NCBI GenBank assembly: GCA_022835595.1
Contig: BQUP01000007.1
Location: 558,001-622,000, forward strand
Reading direction: 5' to 3'
DNA: 64,000 bases
From: Cystobasidium ongulense
Lineage: Eukaryota > Basidiomycota > Cystobasidiomycetes > Cystobasidiales > Cystobasidiaceae
The position numbers were made by a program, and so were the translations under genes. Every line of letters starts with the position of its first letter. The first letter of the stretch is position 1. The notes below the pieces were generated by a model. It saw only the letters and a list, made by a program, of their open reading frames with translations, did not search any database and had not been told where the DNA came from. Positions 1 to 10,850 of this stretch are shown here, one piece after another.

Positions 1-1865
1 CGCAACTTGAAACGATAGCTACCGATGAAGATCAGAAATATGGTCTTGTCAAGGTCTACCTCGAGGATTCTAGAGCTCCTATATCATCATCTGTCACTTC
101 GGTCGTCGACCACGAAATTCCAGCAGAGGTAGAAGCAGCTACAAATTCTTCTTTCATTCGAAATGGAATCGTTTCTATCTCACTTATCGATGGTCCAGGT
201 CTCAACCAAGATACTTCCCTCACTACACAAGTCTTTTCTCGTCAATCTGAAATCGATGTCGTAGTGTTTATGGTCTCTGCCGATAATGGTCTAACGCAGT
301 CCGCAAAGGAATTCTTGTTCAATGCTGCGCTGGAAAAGGCATATATCTTTATTGTCGTTAATAAATGGAAGAGCATCCGAGACAAAGTCAAGTGCCGAAG
401 ACGTGTCATGGAAGATATCAAGAGCTTCTCTCCTAGAACTTATGAGAAGAGGGAGGAATTAGTCCACTTTGTCGAAGCTGCTGCCGTTATCGATGAACTG
501 TCGACAACATCAGAAGATCAGAAAGTATCATCGAGGCCTGAAGATGAATCTTTTGCCAATTTGGAAGAATCCCTACGATCATTCTTACTTCTCAAGAGAC
601 TTATTTCAAAGCTCGATCCTTCAAAGAATTACCTCTCCAACCTTCTCACAGATCTCGCCAATGTAGCTCAACTTAATATTGATGCTGCTGACAGCGAGTA
701 TGAAGAATTTGAAGAGAAACTAAAGGTTTTGAAACCTATTCACGAAAAGCTACAGAAGGAACGCGAGATGGTTGAAGAAGCTGTTGGAAAAGAAGAAGAA
801 GATCATGTTGACAATGTTCGACGATCTGCCAAGGAGACTTTGAACAGTGCTCTACAGAGCATCAGCAATGTCTCAACGGCAGGAGTGATTCCTGAATATC
901 CAGGCATCATGGCCATTTGGGACTGGGCAGCTCAAGTCAAGACTGCTTTGATCGATTATGTTGAATCCCAAGTCGTAAAAGCAGAAGACGATGCTCGTCT
1001 ACTTACTGTTCAAGGAGTAGAAACTGTCTCTGGTGATTTAGCAACCAGGTTCTTACCAAGTGTCAATTCTCTCTCTTCAAGTTCGCCATCTACTGCTGCT
1101 GGTGCCGCATCTGCACTACCTCAACGAGTATTCAGACCCGAAGTCATGTTTAGAAAGAGACGTGAAGCTATACAGGAAAAACGTGATGGTCAAGTCGCTA
1201 GATCGAAAGCGAACAAAGAGCAGCAGCTATCAACTCGAGGAGAGATTGAACTCACTTTCATGGACCTCTTCGATACGGATAGGATTCTAAGTCTAGGCAA
1301 GTACCTACATACTGGATCTGGCAAGACTGGCGGTTTCGTATCTTCTCATGATGCCGTTGTTGAAGCTGGTTCTGCTCTGAGCGTCGTCAGTCTTGGAGTC
1401 GGAGCAGTTACTATGTTCGGTACCAAGGTCGTAGGCCTCAAGAGTGTGATTGAAGCTATTACTTCCCTCACTGAAGTGCTAGGCAGTAAAGCAGCACGCA
1501 AATGGGCAGGTCCGTTAGCAGCACTCGCTTCACTCCTGTTGGCTGGATACGTTATCCGCGATCTCCCCCGCGCAATCCCACATAACATCGGAAAGAAGAT
1601 GCACTCGAGTTTAGTAGTTGAAGAGTTCGTCATGAATGAATCTGATAGAATTTGCAGGGAAACTCGCAAAGTTATGAGATTGGCTGGATGGGATCTGAGA
1701 GAACGATTTAGAGCTGCTCTTGAAGCTAGCGAAAAGGATAGGAAAGAAGTCGAACAACGATTGGAGAAAGCTGACAAAGCTATTCTGTTCTTGGAGGAGT
1801 ACTTGGGTAAAGTTGAAGAGACGAAGGAAAAAGTTTCTTTGATTGTTCTTGAGACTTCTGCTTGA
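1..1865 (+). CDS. FZO1: Mitofusin (outer mitochondrial membrane fusion GTPase), 3' part
   Basis: The frame is open from base 3 to the stop at 1863-1865, giving about 620 C-terminal residues; the 5' end lies outside the window. A dynamin-type GTPase half is visible: the G3 motif DGPGLNQDT (about 195-221) and a G4-like NKWK (about 361-372). Long charged helical stretches with many Glu/Lys residues follow, consistent with coiled coils. Near the C-terminus are two hydrophobic segments (about 1380-1440 and 1500-1560, the latter with LAALASLLLAGYVIRDLP), then a final heptad-rich tail. This is the fungal Fzo1 layout, an outer-membrane protein anchored by two adjacent membrane segments that mediates mitochondrial fusion. 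No intron is needed in the visible part. The identification rests on motif order and length; the P-loop is not in the window. Confidence 0.9.
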   Translation, partial: QLETIATDEDQKYGLVKVYLEDSRAPISSSVTSVVDHEIPAEVEAATNSSFIRNGIVSISLIDGPGLNQDTSLTTQVFSRQSEIDVVVFMVSADNGLTQSAKEFLFNAALEKAYIFIVVNKWKSIRDKVKCRRRVMEDIKSFSPRTYEKREELVHFVEAAAVIDELSTTSEDQKVSSRPEDESFANLEESLRSFLLLKRLISKLDPSKNYLSNLLTDLANVAQLNIDAADSEYEEFEEKLKVLKPIHEKLQKEREMVEEAVGKEEEDHVDNVRRSAKETLNSALQSISNVSTAGVIPEYPGIMAIWDWAAQVKTALIDYVESQVVKAEDDARLLTVQGVETVSGDLATRFLPSVNSLSSSSPSTAAGAASALPQRVFRPEVMFRKRREAIQEKRDGQVARSKANKEQQLSTRGEIELTFMDLFDTDRILSLGKYLHTGSGKTGGFVSSHDAVVEAGSALSVVSLGVGAVTMFGTKVVGLKSVIEAITSLTEVLGSKAARKWAGPLAALASLLLAGYVIRDLPRAIPHNIGKKMHSSLVVEEFVMNESDRICRETRKVMRLAGWDLRERFRAALEASEKDRKEVEQRLEKADKAILFLEEYLGKVEETKEKVSLIVLETSA

Positions 1866-2657
1866 ACTCAAGTATACATATCGGAAGCGCTCTCCAATAA
1901 AACGGAATAAACTATCTCTTCACTAGGGTTCATTATCCTCCTCTCTACCCGCGTCCTTCTCACCACCTCATCATATAATGAAAGGATCGCTCTGTATCAT
2001 TTTTTTTACACATCAAACTCCTCACCACTCAGTAGACTACATTCTTCTCTCTTCTTCTTAGGCTTAAGTCCTGTTTCTCTCATATGTATTGAGCGCTTTT
2101 ATTTTAACGAAATACACTACTTGAAATGCAAATCATGATAAAGCTTATTCAAATACTTTTTTATCGCTCTTTCGCTTCGATCGTATTCAATTCTTTCCTT
2201 TGACTTTCTTCCTTTCGCTATATGCTGTGTTGCTGGCCATACCGCGACAAAGTGCAAGCCTGTGTCAAGATGGATAGGTGGTGCCATTTGTAGAGCTACG
2301 AGATGCCGTTCATTCGCACTTCGCATCGCACGCTCCGGACCCCACGTACGGAGGCCGACTGCAGGACGAGTATACTGGCCATATCGGACAGCAGAGAACA
2401 TCCGCTCGCGACGGGCCAACCACCACTCTACGGTCACTTATTCACCCTACTTCAGCTAACTCTTTCGACGATGCGAAAGGCATTTTCGGGAAGAAAGAAG
2501 GAAGTGAAGCGGACCTTCGCATCATGTTAGGACCTTCTTGAAGAGACGGGAACGCGTCTCTCTTCGCACTCGGGCGCTTTCGCACTCACGCACTTGGATC
2601 ACGCTCACCTCTTCTCTCGCAGCTTCTCCCACAGCTTCACTCTACAGTCTCGTTATC
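1866..2657. other. Intergenic region between FZO1 and the 7TM gene
   Basis: About 790 nt. The first half is T-rich (poly-T near 2000 and T-rich runs near 2100-2160) and probably holds the FZO1 3' UTR. The part just before 2658 is CT-rich (2560-2650), a typical fungal promoter or 5' UTR composition. I see no supportable gene; the short open frames here are mutually overlapping and lack splice support. Confidence 0.5.
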
Positions 2658-4594
2658 ATGGCGAATCCGTTCATCGCTGGAATCCAGGCACTCGAGAGCC
2701 TGCTGCACCCAACAATCAGCAGTTCCTACAAGCCACGGTTCTGGATACAGGTGGCATGTGGCAGCATGTAGGCGAAGCCTCTCTCTTCCTCCTCGACCGT
2801 CCTGACCATCCTTACTGCTGTATCAACGCCACTCTGACTTCGACAAAAGCCTTCTCATCGCATGCCTGGTCTATCTTGTCTTGACCTACCTCGACAGTCG
2901 CAGAACCGCAAAGCCAGTCGCACTACTCAAGATCCAAAGAGTCGCTTCAGGTCGATTTATCGTCGTCAATGCGCTTGTCTTTCTCGTCCTCTTCGATGCA
3001 TTGGCGGGTGAGACCGTCCGACACCAAGTTGCGATAGCCATATCTGATCAGCTCACCCGCGCCTTTAGCTATCCTCATGCTTGTCATGCGATACAAGCTA
3101 TATACTATCTACTATGGCAACGGAACACCGTACAATCGACTCGTTCTTGGAATGTTAAGCTGGTTGCCACTCACTTTGGTAGCGTGGGCGTATAGGTGAG
3201 TTGGCACTCTTTCAATACGACAGTCAGCCATCTCTACAAGCGCTTATCAGCTATTGTTTTCCAGCTTCGGCAATATCGCAGCAATGATGCAAATCAAAAC
3301 CCGCGATTACGGAGGTCCATCAAACCGCGCTGTCTTCGCTTACAATTTAGCTTTCTTCGCAACTCTCATCGCTGCCTTTGGAGTCGCTCTGGTAAGTCTA
3401 CTCCCAGACCATGATTGGCGCTTCCTGACGTGCTGTTCTGTCATGTATGAAGCCATGCTGTATTCTCGCAAATGCAGAAATGAACAAAATCCTTCGCTTG
3501 GGTCAAACGTTGCTTGACCTCCTCTATAAAGCAAACACACCCGGTTCAGTTGTCTCCTTGAGTGACTTGCAAAGAATTCGAACTCTTGAAGAGTCCATAT
3601 TTACGCATAGAAATAGCATGGGCGTAAGAATTCGAGTAGTACTTGCTATCGCTGCTAGTATATCTCTCTTGACGGCTGTATCAGCAACTGCTGCTTTCTG
3701 GTTCGTCGCATTCCTATCCGAATGTGAGTTCGGTTGTTCTCCTTGCGGTCTGCGTTCTGCCATTTCCTGGATTGACTTAAAACCAAAACTCAACTCTTGC
3801 TGTACGCAAAAAAATGCAGTTCCCAACGACGAACCGATGGAAGCATCAACAACTCCAAGATCACCAGCTTTCTCACATGTTTCTCAAGAAGATCATGAAG
3901 TCACTACTTTTTTAGGATTAGGAGCAGCACCTGAAAGTCGTCCTTTATCATCAGCTACACGGATGAAGAGCCCTTCCGCCGGTCACGGGAGACCTCAGAA
4001 TATAGCGTTGAAAAGATTATACAAGGATTTGATGCTTTCTGTGCCTATTGTTCTCATTCTTTCTGTTTATGCAATGGTAAGTTCGATGCGATTGTTTACC
4101 GTTGCTTCAGGCGAGGTCTTTGCTGCATATTGATGTGATGTGACCCATGCTTCATTACCGCTTCGCAGGTCCTGGCTATTCTCACTGGAATCCACATGAT
4201 AGATTCAGATTGGAGAGAGTTCATGCATGATGGAATGTCCTGGACCAGTCCAATCTTTCTAATTATCGTCGTCGCATTCCTTCACAACTTGATTAAGTAT
4301 CGCAACTCGTCACCTCTATCGACCTCTCAGGCTATTCAACTCTCTAGAAGTCCAGGTAATTCACCTCGACAAGCTCTAGTCGGATCTTTCAACCTTGCAA
4401 ATGGCAAGCGGGATGAAGAGGAAGATGATGGCCAAAGTGTGATTAGAGTCGAGGCTTGCGTTGACCCTTTCAGAATCAGATCTGATGATAGTAATGTCGA
4501 AGTTAACAAACAGATGAAGGGAGAAGGAGGGATTAATTGGGTAGAGATGCCCGCTGGTTTCGAGAGGAAACAGAATAAAGGCTGTAGAGTGTAG
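2658..4594 (+). CDS. Predicted seven-transmembrane protein, unrecognised
   Basis: Seven exons join in frame to 491 residues: 2658-2767, 2850-3007, 3069-3195, 3265-3391, 3453-3723, 3820-4076, 4169-4594. Each junction has GT-AG ends. Seven hydrophobic segments are visible: QVACGSILLIACLVYLVL, IVVNALVFLVLFDALAAILM, LGMLSWLPLTLVAWAY, FAYNLAFFATLIAAFGVAL, VVLAIAASISLLTAVSATAA, SVPIVLILSVYAMVLAILTG and SPIFLIIVVAFLHNLIKY. Loops 4-5 and 5-6 are long (about 60-90 residues, the latter S/T/P-rich). The C-terminal tail of about 100 residues is hydrophilic and would be cytosolic in a GPCR-like topology. No signal peptide is evident. It does not show the features of Ste3-type pheromone receptors, Stm1/PQ-loop proteins or microbial rhodopsins (no Schiff-base Lys context in helix 7). 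I do not recognise the family; a receptor-like role is inference from topology alone. Confidence 0.72.
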
Positions 4595-4950
4595 TTCTCT
4601 TTCCTTGAGAGGGCACAGTCGTGGGGTGTTATAGACTGCCATAACAGAAAACAAAAAGCAATTGTGGATCTATCAGAGACATGATATGCTATGCTATGCT
4701 TTGTAAAATAGATGATTTCTTCCCAGGTTATCGTCGGGCGTGCCGGTTGCATACGCGTAAATTTAGTGAAGCAGACTTCAGGACTTCGGCTGAGCGCTCG
4801 GAGTATTCGATGCAGCACTGAAGCAGACAGCGATGCTGTGTGGTCGTTGATAACTGCTGCACTTGCTTCAAAGCCAACTCGAGCTGCGCCGCGTCGTCGT
4901 CCTCGTCGTCGTTTGCTTCAACCGCTGTTTTGCTTCTGCCCATTCCTGTG
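4595..4950. other. Intergenic region upstream of LETM1
   Basis: About 355 nt holding the 3' UTR of the 7TM gene and the promoter of the LETM1 gene. The last 100 bases contain cgtcgtcgtcctcgtcgtcg-type CGT repeats (4888-4912). No gene or clear promoter motif is visible. Confidence 0.4.
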
Positions 4951-7616
4951 ATGCTGCAGGCAACTCGGCGAACTGGAGAGCAAGGCTTGCTGCGTTTGCA
5001 GCGGTCACATCAACAACATGCAGCTCATGGGCTAGCTGCTTTCATCGCTCCGGCACTGCTGGGTGCGCGGTCGCTGTCGTCGTCGTCGTCTTCTCGAATT
5101 ATCTCATCATCAAGCAGCACGGCGCGCAAGAATGCTGGTAGACGATACGTTGCACACGGCAGCAGCTTGCGACAGCTACGCTATCAGACTACAGACGCAC
5201 AGAAGACTTCGCGTACTGCTAGCCCCAATCCACCACCGTCTACAGCTTCCAAATCAGAAAAGGACAAATCAACCTCAACTTCGTCTTCTGAAACTACGAG
5301 CACCACGAGTGACCGTGATGGTATAGCGACAGAGAAGAGTAGCTCCGAGGAGAAGGCTTCTGAAGTTAAAAAATCTCTGACTTCGGAGAAAGCTTCCTCG
5401 TCATCGTCACCCTCTACCACCGTCTCGAAACCAAAAGAACCTCTCTTGACAAGAGTATGGGCTAAGGTCAAACATGAAGCTTCTCATTATTGGTCTGGTA
5501 CGAAACTTCTAGGTAAAGAGATCAGAATTAGTTCAAGGTTACAAATCAAGCTTCTTCGAGGAAAGGTCTTGACTAGACGTGAGAAGCGTCAGGTGAGTGA
5601 TGGATTTAGAGATGATTTCTATGTGTTACAGGGCTAATGAACGCCTTGCCCACCTCTCCTGTTCAACTACAGCTCAAGCGTACAACTCAAGATTTACTGC
5701 GACTCATTCCCTTTATTCCATTCGTCGTCATTCCATTCATGGAATTCTTACTACCGGTGGCACTCAAGCTGTTCCCCAACATGTTACCTTCGACATTCGA
5801 AGACAAGCACGCTGCGGATGAGAAGAAGCGTAAACTACTAAAAGTTAGATTGGAAATGGCCAAATTCTTACAGGAAACAATTAGGGAATCAGGATTAGCA
5901 AATTCACCAGAAAAGATCAAACAAAGTAAAGAATTTAAAGAATTCTTCAGAAAAGTTAGATCTACTGGTGAACAACCTTCTACTGAGGATATTGTCAAAG
6001 TCGCTAGGTTATTCGAGGACGATTTAACTTTGGATAATCTGTCTAGACCTCAATTGGTCAGCATGTGTAGATACATGAATATCAACGCTTTCGGTACGGA
6101 TAATTTCCTAAGGTACACTATCAGAAAGAGACTTGATCAGCTCAGCAGGGATGACAAGGTGTGTTTTCACTTTCCATTTCCGCTTCTTGTTCCTGTATGC
6201 ACGCTGACCTCTGCGCTCCGTGCCTTTTGACCGACAGCTTATCGACTCCGAAGGCGTGGATGCTCTATCAACGGCCGAGCTATCACATGCTTGCATATCA
6301 AGAGGTATTCGGACTGGTGGTATCGACGACGAACGTCTTCGAGCCGAACTTGCCCAATGGATCGATTTACACCTTCACCACAACCTCTCTGGCGTCCTCC
6401 TCATCTTGTCGAAAGCATTCGCATTCACAGAGAAGCCAGATGGTACTATCGATCATCTCTCCTCCCTCAAGCATACCCTCAGCAGCTTGCCCGATAATCT
6501 GCTAAATGAGACCGAAGAGAGCGTCACAGCCGAGCATGCTTTCAAGCAGCGTCTCGAGGTCCTGCAACAACAAGAAGAACTCATCGAGGATGAAGCTGAG
6601 CAAGAGCAGGAGGAAGAAGCAGCTCGAAAAGCTAGGAAAGAGGCTGAGCTCGAGGAGCGAGAAAGATTGGCTGAACAAGCTAAACTGGCTGCAGAGGCTA
6701 AAGCTGCTCATACCGCTGAGGATGAATTAGCCAAGGAGCGAAGCAAGTTCGTAGATGAAAGAGAACAGGCTAAGAGCATGCTACCGGATGAGTTGGCGGC
6801 ACAAACTACACCTCCACCACCACCAGCTGAAGAGAAACCCTCACCTAAAGACGCAAAGATGACTCCTGAACAATTAGGAGAATTAGGTGATGCACTCTTT
6901 ATCCTTTCAGCTAAGAGTTCAGTCGTTAGAGAAAGACAAGATTTGGCTAAATTGATGGAAGAAACTGCAAAGGTGGAAGAAAAGGTTGAACAGACGGAGG
7001 GTGAAACTGCAGCTGCTGAACCTCGAAAGGTTACCGCGCTAGAGAAGAGAATACAGAAGATGATTACGAAGATTGATCAACAGCTTGACGCTTATGATCA
7101 GGAGGTGAGTCTGATACAAGTTGACCACTAGCTAGGTTGCTCAAGGTGATATGCTGACCAACTTCTTTTTGAACTACGCAGGTCTCGGACAAAATGAACA
7201 AGTTTGAATGCTCCAATGGACGTATCTCAGTATCTGATCTGCGCACTGCGTTCGAACAAATCCGACATAGACCGGACGATGAGACCATCACTGCGCTCAT
7301 CGACAAGCTCGATGTGGATCATGATGGATTCGTTCCTCTCGAGGATGTAACTTCGCTTGCCGAAGTTGAAGGGTGAGCGTCTCTTTATATCTTTTGGTAA
7401 TACCTGACAGAGCTGATGCTACTCACTTCGCGTAGCCTTGGAGTCGTTGTTGACGACGCCGCAGATACATTAATCGGACAAGGTGTCGAAATGAGAAACG
7501 ACGAAGGTCTGCGTGGCAGTCCAGTTGCTTCCTCGACTGAAATGCCTGCTCAACCAGAGATTATCAAGAAGGAGGAACCAAAGAAGCCAAAGAGGGAAGA
7601 GATTGTTGATGGTTAG
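4951..7616 (+). CDS. LETM1: LETM1/Mdm38-family mitochondrial inner-membrane protein with EF-hand
   Basis: Five exons (4951-5592, 5673-6158, 6238-7104, 7182-7372, 7436-7616) give 788 residues. The start at 4951 is chosen because it opens an Arg/Ser-rich, acid-free leader typical of mitochondrial import. A Ser/Thr-rich linker precedes the LETM1 core: LLTRVWAKVKHEASHYW, then a hydrophobic membrane segment (DLLRLIPFIPFVVIPFMEF, about residues 220-240) and the conserved KLFPNMLPSTFEDK. The ribosome-binding-like domain continues through exon 2 into exon 3 (AELSHACISRGIRTGG). A Glu/Ala-rich coiled coil (6540-6790) follows. The C-terminus has an EF-hand with loop DVDHDGFVPLED (about 7312-7347). Family knowledge: LETM1 proteins control mitochondrial K+/H+ (or Ca2+/H+) exchange and help insert mitochondrially made proteins. 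S. cerevisiae Mdm38 lacks the EF-hand, so this architecture is closer to animal LETM1. Confidence 0.95.
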
Positions 7617-7939
7617 TCTTGGCTTGGTCATTTGGTATGTGTACGTACAGTAGGGGGAGAATGAAACAGAAAAAGGCTGCTTGTGTAGTCAGCCAACCAA
7701 CTAAACACTCAATGAGTCATGTACCGTAGCCACGAATCTGCTCGATATGATGATGGCGGTATTTACCTCTTCTTGTCATTTGCAATATCACCACTTTCTC
7801 ATTTGTCGGATTGGCCGGAGGAGATTTCGCAGCAGGTTATTTCAAATTGTGGCGGCTCTTTCGGCAAGCAAGGTCGGGCATGACTTGGAGAAGTAGATGC
7901 AGTCTTGACCTCGCATCAACCTGAAGCTTCACCAGTGAC
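7617..7939. other. Intergenic region between LETM1 and ILV3
   Basis: About 320 nt. The region holds the LETM1 3' UTR and ILV3 promoter; I see no gene. The two genes are co-directional, so the promoter must lie in this short interval. Confidence 0.4.
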
Positions 7940-10425
7940 ATGCTCAGAGCATCTACAGGCCTCTTTGCGCGCACAGCCATGGCAGCCACTCCAGGTCACG
8001 GTGTCAAGTCGAGATGCATGGGATGCTCCGCTCCTGCGGCTGGAGGGTGCCAGTTCTCGACGTCCAGCACGGCTTGTGAGGGCAAGCTCAACAAGTACAG
8101 TAGGATCATCACGCAGCCAAAGGATCAAGGTGCCAGTCAGGTGCGCTCCAGCTTTCGAGGCTAGCTCCTCACTGCGCTGCAACACCGACCGCACACTGAC
8201 TTTCTTGCATCAACCACCTATTATCAACATGGTCCCGGACAACAGGCAATGCTGTTCGCTACTGAAGGCATCGAGTCAGACGAGGACCTTGCAAAGCCTA
8301 TGGTCGGTATCGCCAGTATCTGGTATGTAGCATTCGTCCTATCCCGCAAGTCAAAAAAGACGTGGCTGATCGAGCGTACTTTGACATTTGTCCGTGCAGG
8401 TACGAAGGCAATCCGTGAGCTGGAAGACGAATCTAGCACAATACAACGAGTGTTCTGATGCGCTTCGTTCTGTAGATGCAATGCCCATCTCCTTGGCATG
8501 GGTCAACGTATCACCCGCTCCGTCCGAAAAGCTGGATTGACTGGCTACCAATTCGGTGCTCCAGGTGTATCTGATGGTATCTCCATGGGTATGCCAACAC
8601 ACCTACCACTTGAGCTGCCGAGTATAGAGCTGAGGCTTGCCCCGCAGGAACATTCGGAATGTCGTACTCCCTACAGTCTCGAGATCTTATTGCAGACTGC
8701 GTAGAGACTGTTGCTGGTGGACATTGGCTTGATGCTATGGTAGTTGTTCCGGGGTGCGACGTGAGTAGACTGATACTTTTATTCTTGACCGTTCAGAAGG
8801 ATGCTTACACCAAGCCTTCAGAAAAATATGCCCGGAACGCTGATGGCTCTTGGAAGACTGAATCGACCCGGTCTCATGGTCTACGGTGGTACCATCCGAC
8901 CAGGTGCATGTGCAGGTCAACCGCAACTCGATATCGTCAACGCCTTCCAGTCATACGGCAAATACCTACAAGACGGACAGACGGAAGAAGCCGAGCAGTT
9001 CCGTAAAGATACAGTCAGAAACTCTTGCCCAGGACCAGGAGCATGTGGAGGAATGTACACTGCAAATACAATGGCTTCTGCAGCTGAAGCTATGGGAATG
9101 ACCTTACCTGGATCATCAAGTTTCCCAGCTACATACCCGGAGAAACAGCAAGAATTGGACGCTGTCGGTGAAGCTATCAAGAACTTACTCGAAAAAGATA
9201 TCAAGCCTAGAGATATCATGACAAGAGCAGCATTTGAGAACGCTATGGTCCTGACCATGATTCTTGGTGGATCCACAAATGCTGTTTTGCATTTGATCGC
9301 TATTGCTCATTCCGTCGGTATCAAGCTAGATATTGATGACTTCCAAAAGGTCTCCGACAGGACACCTTTCCTGGCTGATCTAAGACCTAGCGGAAAGTAT
9401 GTCATGGAACACGTTCATCAGATCGGTGGTATCCCAAGTGAGTAATCTCATGCTGGTTGTATAGAACTAAAGGCTGCCTGCTGACCTCCATGCGCAGCTG
9501 TCCTGAAGTATCTCCTGGATAACGGTCTCATCGATGGTAGCATTCTTACCGTTACCGGAAAGACGCTTGCCGAGAATTTGAAGGATGCGAAGCCACTCTC
9601 TCCAGACCAAGATGTTATCCGACCTCTAGACAAGCCCATCAAGGCTACAGGACATATTCGAATTCTCAAGGGTACGCTAGCACCAGGAGGTGCCGTTGCC
9701 AAGATCACAGGCAAAGAAGGACTCCACTTCCGAGGAAAAGCCCGTGTCTTCGAAACAGAAGATGATCTCGTACACGCTATCGAGAACAAGGAAATTAAGC
9801 AAGGAGAGAAGACTGTTATCGTCTTAAGATATATGGGTCCTAAAGGTGGACCTGGAATGCCGGAGATGTTGAAACCTACTTCACTTGTTATGGGTGCTGG
9901 TTTAGGTAATGATGTTGCATGCTTGACAGATGGTAGATTCAGCGGTGGTACCCATGGATTCTGCATCGGTCACGTTGTGCCAGAGGCTTTCACAGGAGGT
10001 CCTATCGGACTAGTCCAAGATGGCGACTGGATCAATATTGATGTGGGTCACTCTCCCCAATTCTAAATGAACTTCTTGTCTGACCAGTACACTTATGCGC
10101 AGGCCGAGAAGAATATCCTAGACTTGGAGGTGTCCGAAGCTGACATGCAAGAGCGCAAAAAGAGCTGGGAACAAAGACCACCCAAGGTCACGCAAGGTAA
10201 GCCATTTCACAGACTTTGTGGTTTCATTGCGGTACGTGTACAATCTAACCTTGTCGTTATCCAGGCACACTTTACAAATATATAATAAACACGACTGACG
10301 CCTCGCATGGGTGTGGTGAGTGTACTAAAGTCTTATCTGGTCTCAGCAAACGATCTAATGCGAAACATTTGTCAACAGTCACTGATGCATACGACCCAGA
10401 GAACCCTCTGAAATTGAATTGGTGA
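7940..10425 (+). CDS. ILV3: Dihydroxy-acid dehydratase, mitochondrial
   Basis: Ten exons (7940-8140, 8246-8322, 8400-8414, 8476-8588, 8648-8760, 8822-9437, 9498-10042, 10103-10196, 10265-10315, 10379-10425) join in frame to 623 residues. The enzyme dehydrates 2,3-dihydroxy acids in the third step of valine/isoleucine synthesis in the mitochondrial matrix. The N-terminal 50 residues are Arg/Ala/Ser-rich, fitting an import presequence; a second in-frame ATG lies at 7979. Fe-S ligand motifs are all present: WYEGNPCNAHL, GCDKNMPG and [15 protein letters not shown]. The substrate/Fe-S site [12 protein letters not shown] and the C-terminal [15 protein letters not shown] and DASHG (proposed catalytic Ser) are also intact. 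Exon 3 is only 15 nt, coding for the invariant YEGN region. The product ends in an unusual tail, ENPLKLNW. Confidence 0.97.
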
Positions 10426-10850
10426 AGGCGGTTTGTGAAGCATGAGCCAGTGTATGCATACTAGAAGTGACGACTTGTACATCACCATTAAAGTCTTCAT
10501 ATAGCCGGTATTGTTTTGTCTCATGACGATGACCGTGTCCAATGCTCATCAAACAAAGGCGGATGACCTTGCTTGACAACGGCAGTCATCGACGTGCCCA
10601 TCGGGCTACGCGTCTGTTGGTGCTTGCTTGACTGGCATCCACTCTCAAGAGACTTCCTCAAAGTGTTCTGCGAGTCTCGTAGTTCCATCGAGGTGTGATT
10701 CTGCAAGATACACGTGCCTCAAGATCTGCATCCATACACCCCCAAGCTGTACAGACGGAACAGCTTCCAGGCAGTCACAGGCAGTCACAGGCAGTCACAG
10801 AGTACACTGGTGGCTTGTCCATCTACTGCTGGGCTATCCAGCCTGCCATC
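10426..10850. other. Intergenic region between ILV3 and the 10851 gene
   Basis: About 425 nt, with the ILV3 3' UTR and the upstream region of the next gene. The only structure noticed is the three-copy 10-bp direct repeat at 10771-10800. An in-frame upstream ATG at 10695 would extend the next protein by 52 residues, but that leader is translated from the repeat and looks non-coding. Confidence 0.4.
10771..10800 (+). repeat. Three perfect tandem copies of a 10-bp unit
   Basis: The unit gcagtcacag is repeated three times without mismatch, 51 bases before the chosen ATG at 10851. It probably lies in the 5' UTR or core promoter. Because the unit is not a multiple of three, a copy-number change would shift any upstream reading frame, which argues against the longer start at 10695. 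Confidence 0.95.

Noticed and set aside
2658-4594. Pheromone receptor (Ste3) identity for the 7TM protein
   Set aside because: Helix spacing and the long loops 4-5 and 5-6 do not match Ste3, and no pheromone precursor (CaaX-ending short frame) or homeodomain gene was seen nearby.
9448-9966. 172-residue minus-strand open frame opposite ILV3
   Set aside because: It is antisense to a highly conserved ILV3 exon with intact motifs; no family signal or splice context of its own.
10695-10850. Upstream ATG at 10695 as the start of the 10851 gene
   Set aside because: It would run through the 3 x 10-bp repeat, giving a repetitive leader (HRQSQAV type) with no family support.
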